Assembly (NCBI GenBank): GCA_036257595.1
Contig: DATAFF010000147.1
Span: 1 to 11,699 of the forward strand
Source of the DNA: DATAFF01 sp036257595
GTDB lineage: Bacteria; Pseudomonadota; Alphaproteobacteria; Rhizobiales; Aestuariivirgaceae
Direction of reading: 5' to 3'
Length of the DNA: 11,699 nucleotides
Numbering within the stretch: position 1 is the stretch's first letter; the number at the start of each line of letters is the position of its first letter. A model generated the notes under the pieces. That model searched no databases, was not told where the DNA came from, and saw only the letters and a program-made list of their open reading frames with translations. Shown here piece after piece: positions 6,571 to 11,699 of this stretch. The translations under genes and the position numbers were made by a program.

Positions 6571-7233
6571 TTAGCGAAGCTCCGCTTCGTTCTTCAGCCA
6601 TTCGGCGGGATTGCGACCAAGCGGCACCATCACCCACTGGCGATAGGCCTCGCGCTGCTTGAGACCATCGAACCACCGGTCGAGGTTCTTGAATTGCGGC
6701 CGGTCGATCTCGAGGTTCTGATAGCGCCAATAGACGCAGCCGAGGGGAATGTCGGCGGTGGAGAAATTGCGTCCGGCAAAGAACGGTTTGCGGCCGAGCC
6801 AGCGGTCGGCGATTTTGAAGGCCTGGGCGGCGGATTTCGCGGCGCTCTTGATGAAAGCCGGATCGCGACTGTCCTCTTCCCGGCGGACCGTGTTCATGAA
6901 CAGCGGCCCGATCGCCGCCTGGGCGGTGCTCATCGACCAGTCCATCCACTGGTCGGCCAGCGCCATCGCCTTCTGACCGCGCGGCTGAATGGTCTTGCGG
7001 CCATAGCGGCGGGCGATATGGCGGATGATCGCCTGGGATTCGAAAAGCACGATCGTGCCGTCGCGGATCACCGGCACCAGACCCATCGGGTTGAGCTTGA
7101 GGAAGGCCTTGTCGTCCAGCCCTCCGAAAGAGCCGCCGGCGGTATGCCGCTCAAGCTCGACCCCGGCCTCAGCCGCGGCCCACAATACTTTGATAACATT
7201 GAGCGAATTCCGCCGACCCCAAAGCGTGATCAT
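6571..7233 (-). CDS. Glutathione S-transferase family protein
   Basis: A 220-residue cytosolic GST-fold protein. The N-terminal thioredoxin-like half has MITLWGRRNSLNVIKVLW (1-18), with S10 and N12 in the usual active-site position. It also has the cis-proline loop NPMGLVPVI (48-56; P54) and the glutathione-binding ESQAI (65-69). The C-terminal helical half carries the folding box FSTADIPLG (157-165; S158 and D161). Such proteins conjugate or reduce electrophiles with glutathione. The natural substrate cannot be read from sequence. I chose the ATG at 7233 because GGAGA lies just upstream and it gives the normal family N-terminus. A further in-frame TTG at 7302 would add 23 residues but coincides with the likely -35 box. 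The gene sits alone between two conserved blocks and has its own promoter candidate. Confidence 0.92.
   Translation of the reverse strand: MITLWGRRNSLNVIKVLWAAAEAGVELERHTAGGSFGGLDDKAFLKLNPMGLVPVIRDGTIVLFESQAIIRHIARRYGRKTIQPRGQKAMALADQWMDWSMSTAQAAIGPLFMNTVRREEDSRDPAFIKSAAKSAAQAFKIADRWLGRKPFFAGRNFSTADIPLGCVYWRYQNLEIDRPQFKNLDRWFDGLKQREAYRQWVMVPLGRNPAEWLKNEAELR
6574..6590. terminator. Possible bidirectional hairpin between the ATPase and GST genes
   Basis: CGAAGC and GCTTCG flank a 3-nt loop, giving a 6-bp stem that extends by a G-T pair. It lies 6 bp past the ATPase stop and inside the last codons of GST. T-rich sequence follows on both strands (GTTCTTC on plus, TAAAATT on minus), but neither is a true U-run. 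A weak shared terminator for the convergent pair is possible. Confidence 0.3.
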
Positions 7234-7272
7234 GCCTGTCTCCGGGTTGAAGGGAAGGAAAGTTGGGGGGCT

Positions 7273-7302
7273 GTTATCCTCACCGGCACGGCGGGAGGTC
7301 AA
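7273..7302 (-). promoter_or_regulatory. Candidate promoter for the GST gene
   Basis: On the minus strand, TTGACC (plus positions 7297-7302) and GATAAC (7273-7278) are 18 bp apart. Transcription would begin near 7266, leaving a leader of about 33 nt to the ATG at 7233. The -35 box coincides with a possible TTG start codon at 7302, which argues against that longer reading of the gene. Confidence 0.55.
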
Positions 7303-7310
7303 GGGCCCTA

Positions 7311-7340
7311 ATAGGCAGTCGTCAGATAGGCAGTCGTCAG
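7311..7340. repeat. Perfect 15-bp tandem duplication
   Basis: The unit ATAGGCAGTCGTCAG occurs twice head to tail without mismatch (7311-7325 and 7326-7340). Each unit contains the heptamer TAGGCAG, the reverse complement of the repeat unit at 7354-7403. The two blocks are therefore in inverted orientation around a short TGGG-N5-CCCA hairpin at 7341-7353. It is non-coding, just upstream of the GST promoter candidate and downstream of nlpD. Confidence 0.9.
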
Positions 7341-7353
7341 TGGGTGGTGCCCA

Positions 7354-7403
7354 TTGCCTACTGCCTACTGCCTAATCCCTACTGCCTAATACCTACCTGC
7401 CTC
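7354..7403. repeat. Degenerate 7-bp repeat array (consensus CTGCCTA)
   Basis: Six contiguous heptamers run 7354-7395: TTGCCTA, CTGCCTA, CTGCCTA, ATCCCTA, CTGCCTA and ATACCTA. After one extra C comes CTGCCTC (7397-7403), which runs into the nlpD stop codon (7402-7404 on the minus strand). Read on the minus strand the unit is TAGGCAG with a TAGGGAT variant. I recall similar TAGGCAG/TAGGGAT microsatellites between genes in some Hyphomicrobiales, which I cannot check here. The array could fold with the inverted units at 7311-7340 into a long imperfect hairpin at the nlpD 3' end. Confidence 0.85.
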
Positions 7404-8769
7404 AGTTCGATGCCGTTGCCGACGACAGGTACTTCACCGGATTGACGGCGGTGGCGCCCTTGCGCAGCTCGAAATGAAGCTGCGGGCTGGTCACCGAGCC
7501 GGTCTGGCCGGCCTTGGCGATGACATCGCCGCGCTTGACGGTGTCGCCGCGCCTGACGAACAGGTCCTTGTTGTGGGCATAGGCGGTGACCCAGCCATTC
7601 TCGTGGCGCAGCAGAACGAGGTTGCCATAGCCCTTCAGCTCGTTGCCCGCATAGGCGACCACACCGCTCTCCGCGGCGCGCACGCTCGTCCCCTCGGGCA
7701 CCGCGATATTGATGCCCTCATTGCGGGTCCCGTTGGGCTTCTGGCCGAATGTGGCGATCACCTTGCCGCGAACCGGCCAGCGGAAGCCGGCATCGGCCGC
7801 GGGCTCGGGCTCGGGCTCGGAATCGGTTGAAGCCTGCTGCTGCTCGGCAGTCGGCTGTTCGGCGGCCTGGTCGGCACTGTCTGCGGTCTCGGCGGGAGCA
7901 TCGGCAGCCGGTTCCTCGCCGACCTCGGGCTCGTCCTGTTGAATCTGGGGCTTCTGCCTTGAACTGTCGCGCTCGACCGGTGCCGCATCGGCATCGTTCC
8001 TGGCGATCTGGCGCCCACCACCCGGGATGCGCAGCTGCTCGCCAGTCTTGACCGAATAGTTCCGCGGCAGGTTGTTGGCCTCGGCAATGGCGAAGGGGCT
8101 GACATTGTAGGCCCGACCGATCGAGAACAGCGTCTCCCCGGATCGCACCATATGTGCCGCGCCGTCGCCAAGGGATGGCCGCGGCGCCGGTGCCGATGCG
8201 GCCTGGTACTGTCCCGGCACCTGCAGGGTTTCGCCAACCCTGACGGCATGGCGGATGGTGATGTTGTTGGCCCGCGCCAACTCGGTGACCGGAACATTAT
8301 AGGCTCGAGCGATCGAGTAGAGCGTCTGGCCGCGCTTCACCGTTACCCTGCCCGACCAATTGTTGCCGGAAGCCATATGGACCGAGGGTGCAGCTTCCGT
8401 GTCGCGGACGACAGCAGCGCTCGGCGCCGGGGTCTGGGTCGACTGTGCTGGTGAATAACCCTGCCAGATCGGCCGCGCCGGCGTTTGTGTCGGCGTTTGC
8501 TGTGCTGGCGAATAACCCTGCCAGGTCGGCCGCGCCGGCGGGAGGGCTCCCTGGTCAAGCGGTCCCGACTGCACGCTGTCTGACCGCACCGCGGCACTGG
8601 GCGAGACCGAATTGGTCGGGTAGTCGGCAAAACGGTCAAAAGAACCGGAACAGGCCGCCAAGCCGCTCGCCGCACCGGCGACCAGCGCCAGGCGGGCGGA
8701 CCGCGTGAACCAGGATTTGTTCACGGAAACTGACGATTTCGGCATACTCCCGACCCCACTGACGAACAT
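7402..8769 (-). CDS. nlpD: NlpD-like lipoprotein: two LysM domains and a degenerate LytM (M23) domain
   Basis: An envelope lipoprotein of 455 residues, expected to bind peptidoglycan and activate cell-separation amidases rather than cleave the wall. In order it has an N-terminal signal with lipobox LAAC (C40), a low-complexity spacer with a duplicated 19-residue unit (78-113), LysM 1 (about 142-186), LysM 2 (about 206-249), an acidic Pro/Ala/Glu-rich linker (about 260-328) and a LytM domain (331-450). The LytM zinc site is broken: the HxGxD motif reads NEGIN (N350 and N354), and the first His of HxH is Q430. H399 and H432 remain. E. coli NlpD, also a non-enzymatic activator, is degenerate at the same places but keeps the Asp. 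The ATG at 8769 lacks a good ribosome binding site. The in-frame ATG at 8745 (MPKSSVSVNK) gives a more usual signal length. It follows pcm by 87 bp. Its orthology to E. coli nlpD rests on architecture and the surE-pcm-nlpD order. Confidence 0.9.
   Translation of the reverse strand: MFVSGVGSMPKSSVSVNKSWFTRSARLALVAGAASGLAACSGSFDRFADYPTNSVSPSAAVRSDSVQSGPLDQGALPPARPTWQGYSPAQQTPTQTPARPIWQGYSPAQSTQTPAPSAAVVRDTEAAPSVHMASGNNWSGRVTVKRGQTLYSIARAYNVPVTELARANNITIRHAVRVGETLQVPGQYQAASAPAPRPSLGDGAAHMVRSGETLFSIGRAYNVSPFAIAEANNLPRNYSVKTGEQLRIPGGGRQIARNDADAAPVERDSSRQKPQIQQDEPEVGEEPAADAPAETADSADQAAEQPTAEQQQASTDSEPEPEPAADAGFRWPVRGKVIATFGQKPNGTRNEGINIAVPEGTSVRAAESGVVAYAGNELKGYGNLVLLRHENGWVTAYAHNKDLFVRRGDTVKRGDVIAKAGQTGSVTSPQLHFELRKGATAVNPVKYLSSATASN
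8444..8540. repeat. Intragenic 57-bp-period duplication in nlpD
   Basis: Positions 8444-8483 and 8501-8540 are 40-bp copies that differ at only two bases, with a 57-bp (19-codon) period. They encode the two PARPxWQGYSPAQ units of the spacer between the lipid anchor and the first LysM domain. Near identity at the DNA level suggests recent tandem duplication that keeps the frame. Confidence 0.85.
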
Positions 8770-8796
8770 CTGAGGGTCGATGGTGAAGCAGCAAGG

Positions 8797-8825
8797 TTAA
8801 AATGAAGTTGATCATGAAACTACAA
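8797..8825 (-). promoter_or_regulatory. Candidate promoter for nlpD
   Basis: In the 87-bp gap between pcm and nlpD, TTGTAG (plus positions 8820-8825) and TTTTAA (8797-8802) on the minus strand are 17 bp apart. The gap is clearly more AT-rich than its surroundings. It would place a start near 8790, about 20 nt before the first ATG (8769) and 45 nt before the second (8745). It may act alongside read-through from pcm. Confidence 0.35.
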
Positions 8826-8856
8826 GTCGCAGAAAAATTTAGCGGCCCGCATTGCG

Positions 8857-9498
8857 TCAGGCCTCGGGCGGCATGCCTTCGAGCAGTGGCACGAAGCGCA
8901 CCGGCAGAAGCCCCTCGATTTCCAGCCGGTCTTCCGACCTGACGATCCTCTGGATCTCCTGCCTGCCAGGGTGAACCTCGACCGGAATGACCATGATGCC
9001 GCCATCGGCCAATTGGTTGATGAGCGGCCGCGGCACCTCCTTGGCTGCCGCGGTGACGATGATCCGCTCGAATGGCGCCTGCCTGGGCCAGCCCCTCGTT
9101 CCGTCTGCCGCCATGGTGGTGATGTTGTGGAGATGGAGCATTCGGAAGCGTTCTTCCGCGCCGCGCAGCAGCGAGCGGAACCGCTCGACCGAATAGACGC
9201 GTCGCGCCAGGCAGCTCAGGATCGCCGTCTGGTAGCCTGAGCCAGTCCCGACCTCCAGGACCTTCATGCGCTCGCCGAGTCGCAGCGCCTGGGTCATGAA
9301 GGCCACGACGAAAGGCTGCGAGATGGTCTGTCCGCAGGCGATCGGCAGCGATTGGTCGGACCATGCGTCTTCGAGAAAGGGTTGCTCGACGAAGAGGTCG
9401 CGCGGGATCCGCTCAATGGCGTCCAGCACGCGCAGATCCCGAATGCCCTGTTTCCGCAACGCCATGATGAGCTGGACTCTGCGGTGATCTGCCGACAC
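8857..9498 (-). CDS. pcm: Protein-L-isoaspartate O-methyltransferase
   Basis: Repairs age-damaged proteins by methylating L-isoaspartyl residues with S-adenosylmethionine in the cytoplasm. The 213 residues contain the family signature GQTISQP (56-62), with S60 in the catalytic position. SAM motif I is VLEVGTGSGYQTAIL (80-94), followed by the acidic residue of motif II in VYSVERF (101-107). Later blocks are ERIIVTAAAKEVPRPLINQL (144-163) and the usual C-terminal VRFVPL (200-205). The start is a GTG at 9498, supported by GGAGGG ending 5 nt upstream. The first in-frame ATG (9465) would cut into the conserved N-terminal helix. It lies 54 nt after surE and 87 nt before nlpD, the order long known from surE-pcm-nlpD in other proteobacteria. 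Length is normal. Confidence 0.96.
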   Translation of the reverse strand: MSADHRRVQLIMALRKQGIRDLRVLDAIERIPRDLFVEQPFLEDAWSDQSLPIACGQTISQPFVVAFMTQALRLGERMKVLEVGTGSGYQTAILSCLARRVYSVERFRSLLRGAEERFRMLHLHNITTMAADGTRGWPRQAPFERIIVTAAAKEVPRPLINQLADGGIMVIPVEVHPGRQEIQRIVRSEDRLEIEGLLPVRFVPLLEGMPPEA

Positions 9499-9539
9499 GC
9501 GCGCCCTCCACTCTCCCCGGGCGCCGCCGCCCCAGGAGC

Positions 9540-9556
9540 ATGATGCTGAACATCAT
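9540..9556. other. Small perfect inverted repeat at the surE 3' end
   Basis: ATGATG and CATCAT flank a 5-nt loop (CTGAA). The repeat covers the surE stop codon and 13 nt of the surE-pcm gap. It is not followed by a T-run in the direction of the genes, so it is not an intrinsic terminator. It might modulate surE-pcm coupling or mRNA ends. Confidence 0.45.
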
Positions 9557-10335
9557 ACCCTTTTTTCGAGCCTGGTCCGCAGCACGTCGATCGCCTCGAG
9601 CTGGGTCATGTTCATGTGAAGCGGGGTGACCGAGATCGACCGATCATAGATGGCGCGAAGATCGGTCCCCGGCGCGGCATCGGAGCGGTCGCGCTTGAAG
9701 CCGAGCCAGTAATAGGGGCGACTGCGGGTGTCGATGCGCTCTTCGACGAGAAGCATGCTCTGATCGAACTTGCCCTGCCGCGTCACCTGCAGGCCCTGCA
9801 CGGCCTCAGGGTCGCAGTCCGGGAAATTGACATTGAGGAGAATGCCAGGGCCGAGGTCGACATCGGCGAGCCGCCTGACGAGATCGGGCCCATGGACCTC
9901 GGCAACCTCGAAACGCAGACGGCCCTCGGAATGAACCCCATAGGTCTGGCTGAGCGCGATCGATTTGAGACCGAGCGCCGTGCCCTCCATTGCGGCGGCG
10001 ATCGTCCCCGAATAGGTGACGTCGTCGGCGAGGTTCTGGCCGCGATTGACCCCCGAAAGCACGAGGTCGGGCGGCCGCGGCATGACCTTGCGCAGCGCCA
10101 TCAGGACGCAATCCGCCGGCGTCCCCTGAACCGCGAAGCGGCGATCATCGAGCCGCCGCAGCCTGATCGGGTTGGCCAGCGAAAGCGAATGCGAGGCGCC
10201 CGACTGTTCGACTTCGGGTGCCACGATCCACACCTCGTCGGTCAGGGTGCGGGCGATTTTCTCCAGCGTCTCCAGGCCGTCTGCGTGGATGCCGTCGTCA
10301 TTGGTGACCAGCACCGTCAGGGGTTTGTCAGCCAT
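9553..10335 (-). CDS. surE: 5'/3'-nucleotidase SurE
   Basis: A metal-dependent phosphatase that removes phosphate from nucleoside monophosphates, and in some species from short polyphosphate. It is a cytoplasmic stationary-phase survival protein. The 260 residues begin with TVLVTNDDGIHADGLETL (7-24). The divalent metal ligands are D13, D14, S45 (in EQSGASHS, 43-50) and N97 (in LSGVNRGQNLADD, 93-105). GTPADCV (71-77) and YSGTIAAAMEG (108-118) are also standard. The ATG at 10335 overlaps the serS stop by 8 nt, which suggests translational coupling. A TTG at 10344 could add three residues, but neither start has a strong ribosome binding site. Length fits the family. Confidence 0.96.
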   Translation of the reverse strand: MADKPLTVLVTNDDGIHADGLETLEKIARTLTDEVWIVAPEVEQSGASHSLSLANPIRLRRLDDRRFAVQGTPADCVLMALRKVMPRPPDLVLSGVNRGQNLADDVTYSGTIAAAMEGTALGLKSIALSQTYGVHSEGRLRFEVAEVHGPDLVRRLADVDLGPGILLNVNFPDCDPEAVQGLQVTRQGKFDQSMLLVEERIDTRSRPYYWLGFKRDRSDAAPGTDLRAIYDRSISVTPLHMNMTQLEAIDVLRTRLEKRV

Positions 10336-11611
10336 CCGCGCCAATGATCTCGCTGCCGTTCATATAGGGGCGAAGCACCTCGGGGATCACGATCGTTCCG
10401 TCGGCCTGCTGATAGTTCTCGAGGACTGCGATCAAGGCTCTCCCGACTGCCAGGCCGGAGCCGTTGAGGGTGTGAACATAGCGCAGCGCCCCGCCGCCGC
10501 GGGGGCGGTAGCGCGCCTCCATCCGACGCGCCTGGAAGTCGCCGCACACCGAGCAGCTCGAGATTTCGCGGTAGGCGTTCTGGCCCGGCAGCCAGACCTC
10601 GAGGTCGTAGGTCATGCGGGCGCCGAACCCCATATCGCCCGCGCAGAGCTGCATGACGCGGTAGGGAAGGTCGAGACGCTTCAGGACCTCCTCGGCCGCC
10701 AAGGTCATGCCCTCGAGCTCGTCGCGCGAGGCCTCCGGGGTCGTGATCGACACCAGCTCGACCTTGTTGAACTGATGCATGCGGATCATGCCTCTGGTGT
10801 CTTTACCCGCCGCGCCCGCTTCGGCCCTGAAGCACGGGGTCAGAGCAGTGACCCGGATAGGCAGGCTACCCTCGTCGAGGATCGACTCCCTGACGAGATT
10901 GGTGAGCGACACCTCGGCCGTGGGAATGAGCCAGCGCCGATCGGTGGTTTGAAACAGGTCGTCGGAGAATTTGGGCAGCTGACCGGTTCCGTACATCGTC
11001 TCATCACGGACCAGATAGGGCGGGTTCACTTCGACATAGCCATGCTCGCCGGTCTGCAGGTCGAGCATGAACTGGCCGAGCGCCCGCTCGAGCCGCGCAA
11101 GCTTCCCCTTCAGGATCACAAAACGGGCCCCCGACAGCTTGACCGCGGTCGCGAAATCCATGAGGCCCAGGGCCTCCCCGAGCTCGAAATGCTGTTTGGG
11201 CGCAAAGTCGAAGGCGCGGGGCTCGCCATGGCGGCGAACCTCGCGGTTGTGGTCGGCATCGGGACCGTCCGGTACCTCGTCGAGCGGCAAATTGGGGATG
11301 ACGCTCAGTGCCTGGACGACAGCGATAGTGGCGCTGCGCTCCTCCTCCTCATGCGACTGGATTCGGTTCTTCAGTTCGGCGACCTCGGCTTTCAGCGTGT
11401 CGGCCAGCGCTCGGTCGCCCGCTCCCATGGCGGCAGCGATCTCCTTGGACGCGGCGTTGCGGCGAGCCTGTGCTTCCTGCATGGACTGGACGAGCTGTCG
11501 CCGCCGTTCGTCGAGGGAGATCAGCGCCGCCGCCTGGGCTGGCAGCCCGCGGCGGGCAAGCCCCCGGTCGAACGCCTCAGGATGTTCCCGGATCCAGCGA
11601 ATATCGTGCAT
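10328..11611 (-). CDS. serS: Seryl-tRNA synthetase
   Basis: Class II aminoacyl-tRNA synthetase that charges tRNA-Ser (and tRNA-Sec where present) with serine in the cytoplasm. The 427 residues start with MHDIRWIREHPEAFDRGLAR (1-20). The antiparallel helical coiled-coil arm that grips the long variable arm of tRNA-Ser follows (about 27-100). The catalytic core shows TAE (231-233), motif 2 in FRAEAGAAGKDTRGMIRMHQ (261-280), EISSCSVCGDFQARR (349-363) and motif 3 NGSGLAVGRAL (383-393). The ATG at 11611 follows a GGGAG ribosome binding site. It is the first gene of the serS-surE-pcm-nlpD block and overlaps surE by 8 nt. A promoter candidate lies directly upstream. Length and motifs are canonical, and no alternative identity is plausible. 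Confidence 0.98.
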   Translation of the reverse strand: MHDIRWIREHPEAFDRGLARRGLPAQAAALISLDERRRQLVQSMQEAQARRNAASKEIAAAMGAGDRALADTLKAEVAELKNRIQSHEEEERSATIAVVQALSVIPNLPLDEVPDGPDADHNREVRRHGEPRAFDFAPKQHFELGEALGLMDFATAVKLSGARFVILKGKLARLERALGQFMLDLQTGEHGYVEVNPPYLVRDETMYGTGQLPKFSDDLFQTTDRRWLIPTAEVSLTNLVRESILDEGSLPIRVTALTPCFRAEAGAAGKDTRGMIRMHQFNKVELVSITTPEASRDELEGMTLAAEEVLKRLDLPYRVMQLCAGDMGFGARMTYDLEVWLPGQNAYREISSCSVCGDFQARRMEARYRPRGGGALRYVHTLNGSGLAVGRALIAVLENYQQADGTIVIPEVLRPYMNGSEIIGADG

Positions 11612-11623
11612 AAGGCTCCCTTT

Positions 11624-11648
11624 CTGCTCCCCCTATAGGGTGAAGCAG
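11624..11648. other. Imperfect palindrome in the serS leader/promoter
   Basis: CTGCT (11624-11628) and AGCAG (11644-11648) enclose the perfect 10-bp palindrome CCCTATAGGG (11631-11640), with a 2- versus 3-nt mismatch between them. The centre coincides with the candidate -10 box of serS. This is compatible with an operator or with an RNA hairpin, and nothing decides between them. Confidence 0.45.
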
Positions 11649-11659
11649 CGCTCTCGCAA
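11632..11659 (-). promoter_or_regulatory. Candidate promoter for serS
   Basis: On the minus strand, TTGCGA (plus positions 11654-11659) and TATAGG (11632-11637) are 16 bp apart. Transcription would start near 11625, giving a leader of about 14 nt. The -10 box lies in the middle of the CCCTATAGGG palindrome. Moderate match, judged by eye only. Confidence 0.35.
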
Positions 11660-11681
11660 AGGGGGAGCGAAGCGGCCCTTT
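11658..11681 (-). terminator. Weak hairpin, possibly ending the gene upstream of serS
   Basis: AAAGGG (11658-11663) and CCCTTT (11676-11681) can pair around a 12-nt loop. On the minus strand only TTT follows the GC part, so it is a poor intrinsic terminator. No gene can be identified in the last 88 bases. If one precedes serS, its end lies at or beyond the window edge. Confidence 0.2.
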
Positions 11682-11699
11682 CCTGAACCTCACTCCACG

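Noticed and set aside
6472..7311. A 279-codon plus-strand frame over the GST gene
   Set aside because: It overlaps the end of the ATPase gene and all of GST. GST has clear motifs, a promoter candidate and a ribosome binding site, so this frame is a shadow.
8826..8856. GC-rich stretch plus T-run after the pcm stop (minus strand) as a terminator
   Set aside because: The only possible stem is three to four base pairs with a minimal loop, too weak to call. The AT-rich sequence fits the nlpD promoter candidate better.
9540..9566. Inverted repeat followed by six T as an intrinsic terminator on the plus strand
   Set aside because: The T-run follows only on the plus strand, where no gene ends. The T-run also encodes the Lys codons near the SurE C-terminus on the other strand.
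10172..11638. A 488-codon open frame antisense to serS and surE
   Set aside because: It is fully covered by two canonical genes on the other strand. Its composition is the same antisense shadow type, and it has no ribosome binding site or domain.
11682..11699. GTG-GAG-TGA near the right edge (minus strand) as the end of an upstream gene such as tatC
   Set aside because: tatC often precedes serS in related genomes, but two or three codons cannot identify a gene.

Overview
This is a high-GC, gene-dense stretch of chromosome whose gene content and order point to an alphaproteobacterium, most likely of the Hyphomicrobiales (Rhizobiales). The evidence is a folate-type TrmFO, the pairing of two proteins related to mitochondrial complex I assembly factors beside secF-secD-yajC, and the run serS-surE-pcm-nlpD. 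Nothing in the window looks like a phage, a transposon, an RNA gene or a CRISPR array. Eleven protein genes are present. Ten are complete, and trmFO has lost its N-terminus at the left edge.

Layout. Positions 1-1296 (+) hold the C-terminal part of trmFO. It converges on and overlaps a minus-strand block, 5505 to 1276, read as yajC, secD, secF, an Mth938/NDUFAF3-like gene and a squalene/phytoene-synthase-fold NDUFAF6-like gene. Gaps of 47, 17, 27 and 2 nt suggest one operon from a candidate promoter near 5594-5621, with a hairpin in the leader. On the plus strand at 5696-6568, divergent from yajC, lies a DUF815-type P-loop ATPase. It is tail to tail with a minus-strand glutathione S-transferase (6571-7233) that has its own promoter candidate. 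Positions 7311-7403 hold a short repeat cluster (a 15-bp tandem duplication and 7-bp repeats) between the GST promoter and the 3' end of the next gene. The rest of the window is a second minus-strand block, serS-surE-pcm-nlpD (11611 to 7402). In it serS and surE overlap by 8 nt, pcm starts with GTG, and nlpD may also have its own promoter.

How the genes work together. YajC, SecD and SecF are the accessory membrane complex of the Sec translocon. The two genes behind them belong to families whose mitochondrial members assemble NADH:ubiquinone oxidoreductase, so the operon appears to join membrane protein export with respiratory complex assembly. The second block joins translation (seryl-tRNA synthetase), nucleotide and protein repair (SurE, Pcm), and an envelope lipoprotein (NlpD-like) that probably regulates cell-wall amidases rather than cutting the wall itself.

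Most of the window is housekeeping sequence. I did not find a convincing new defence, mobile or biosynthetic system. The items most worth a second look are the complex-I-assembly pair attached to secDF, the duplicated ribosome binding site in front of the first of that pair, the yajC leader hairpin, and the repeat cluster at 7311-7403. All promoter and hairpin calls were made by eye.
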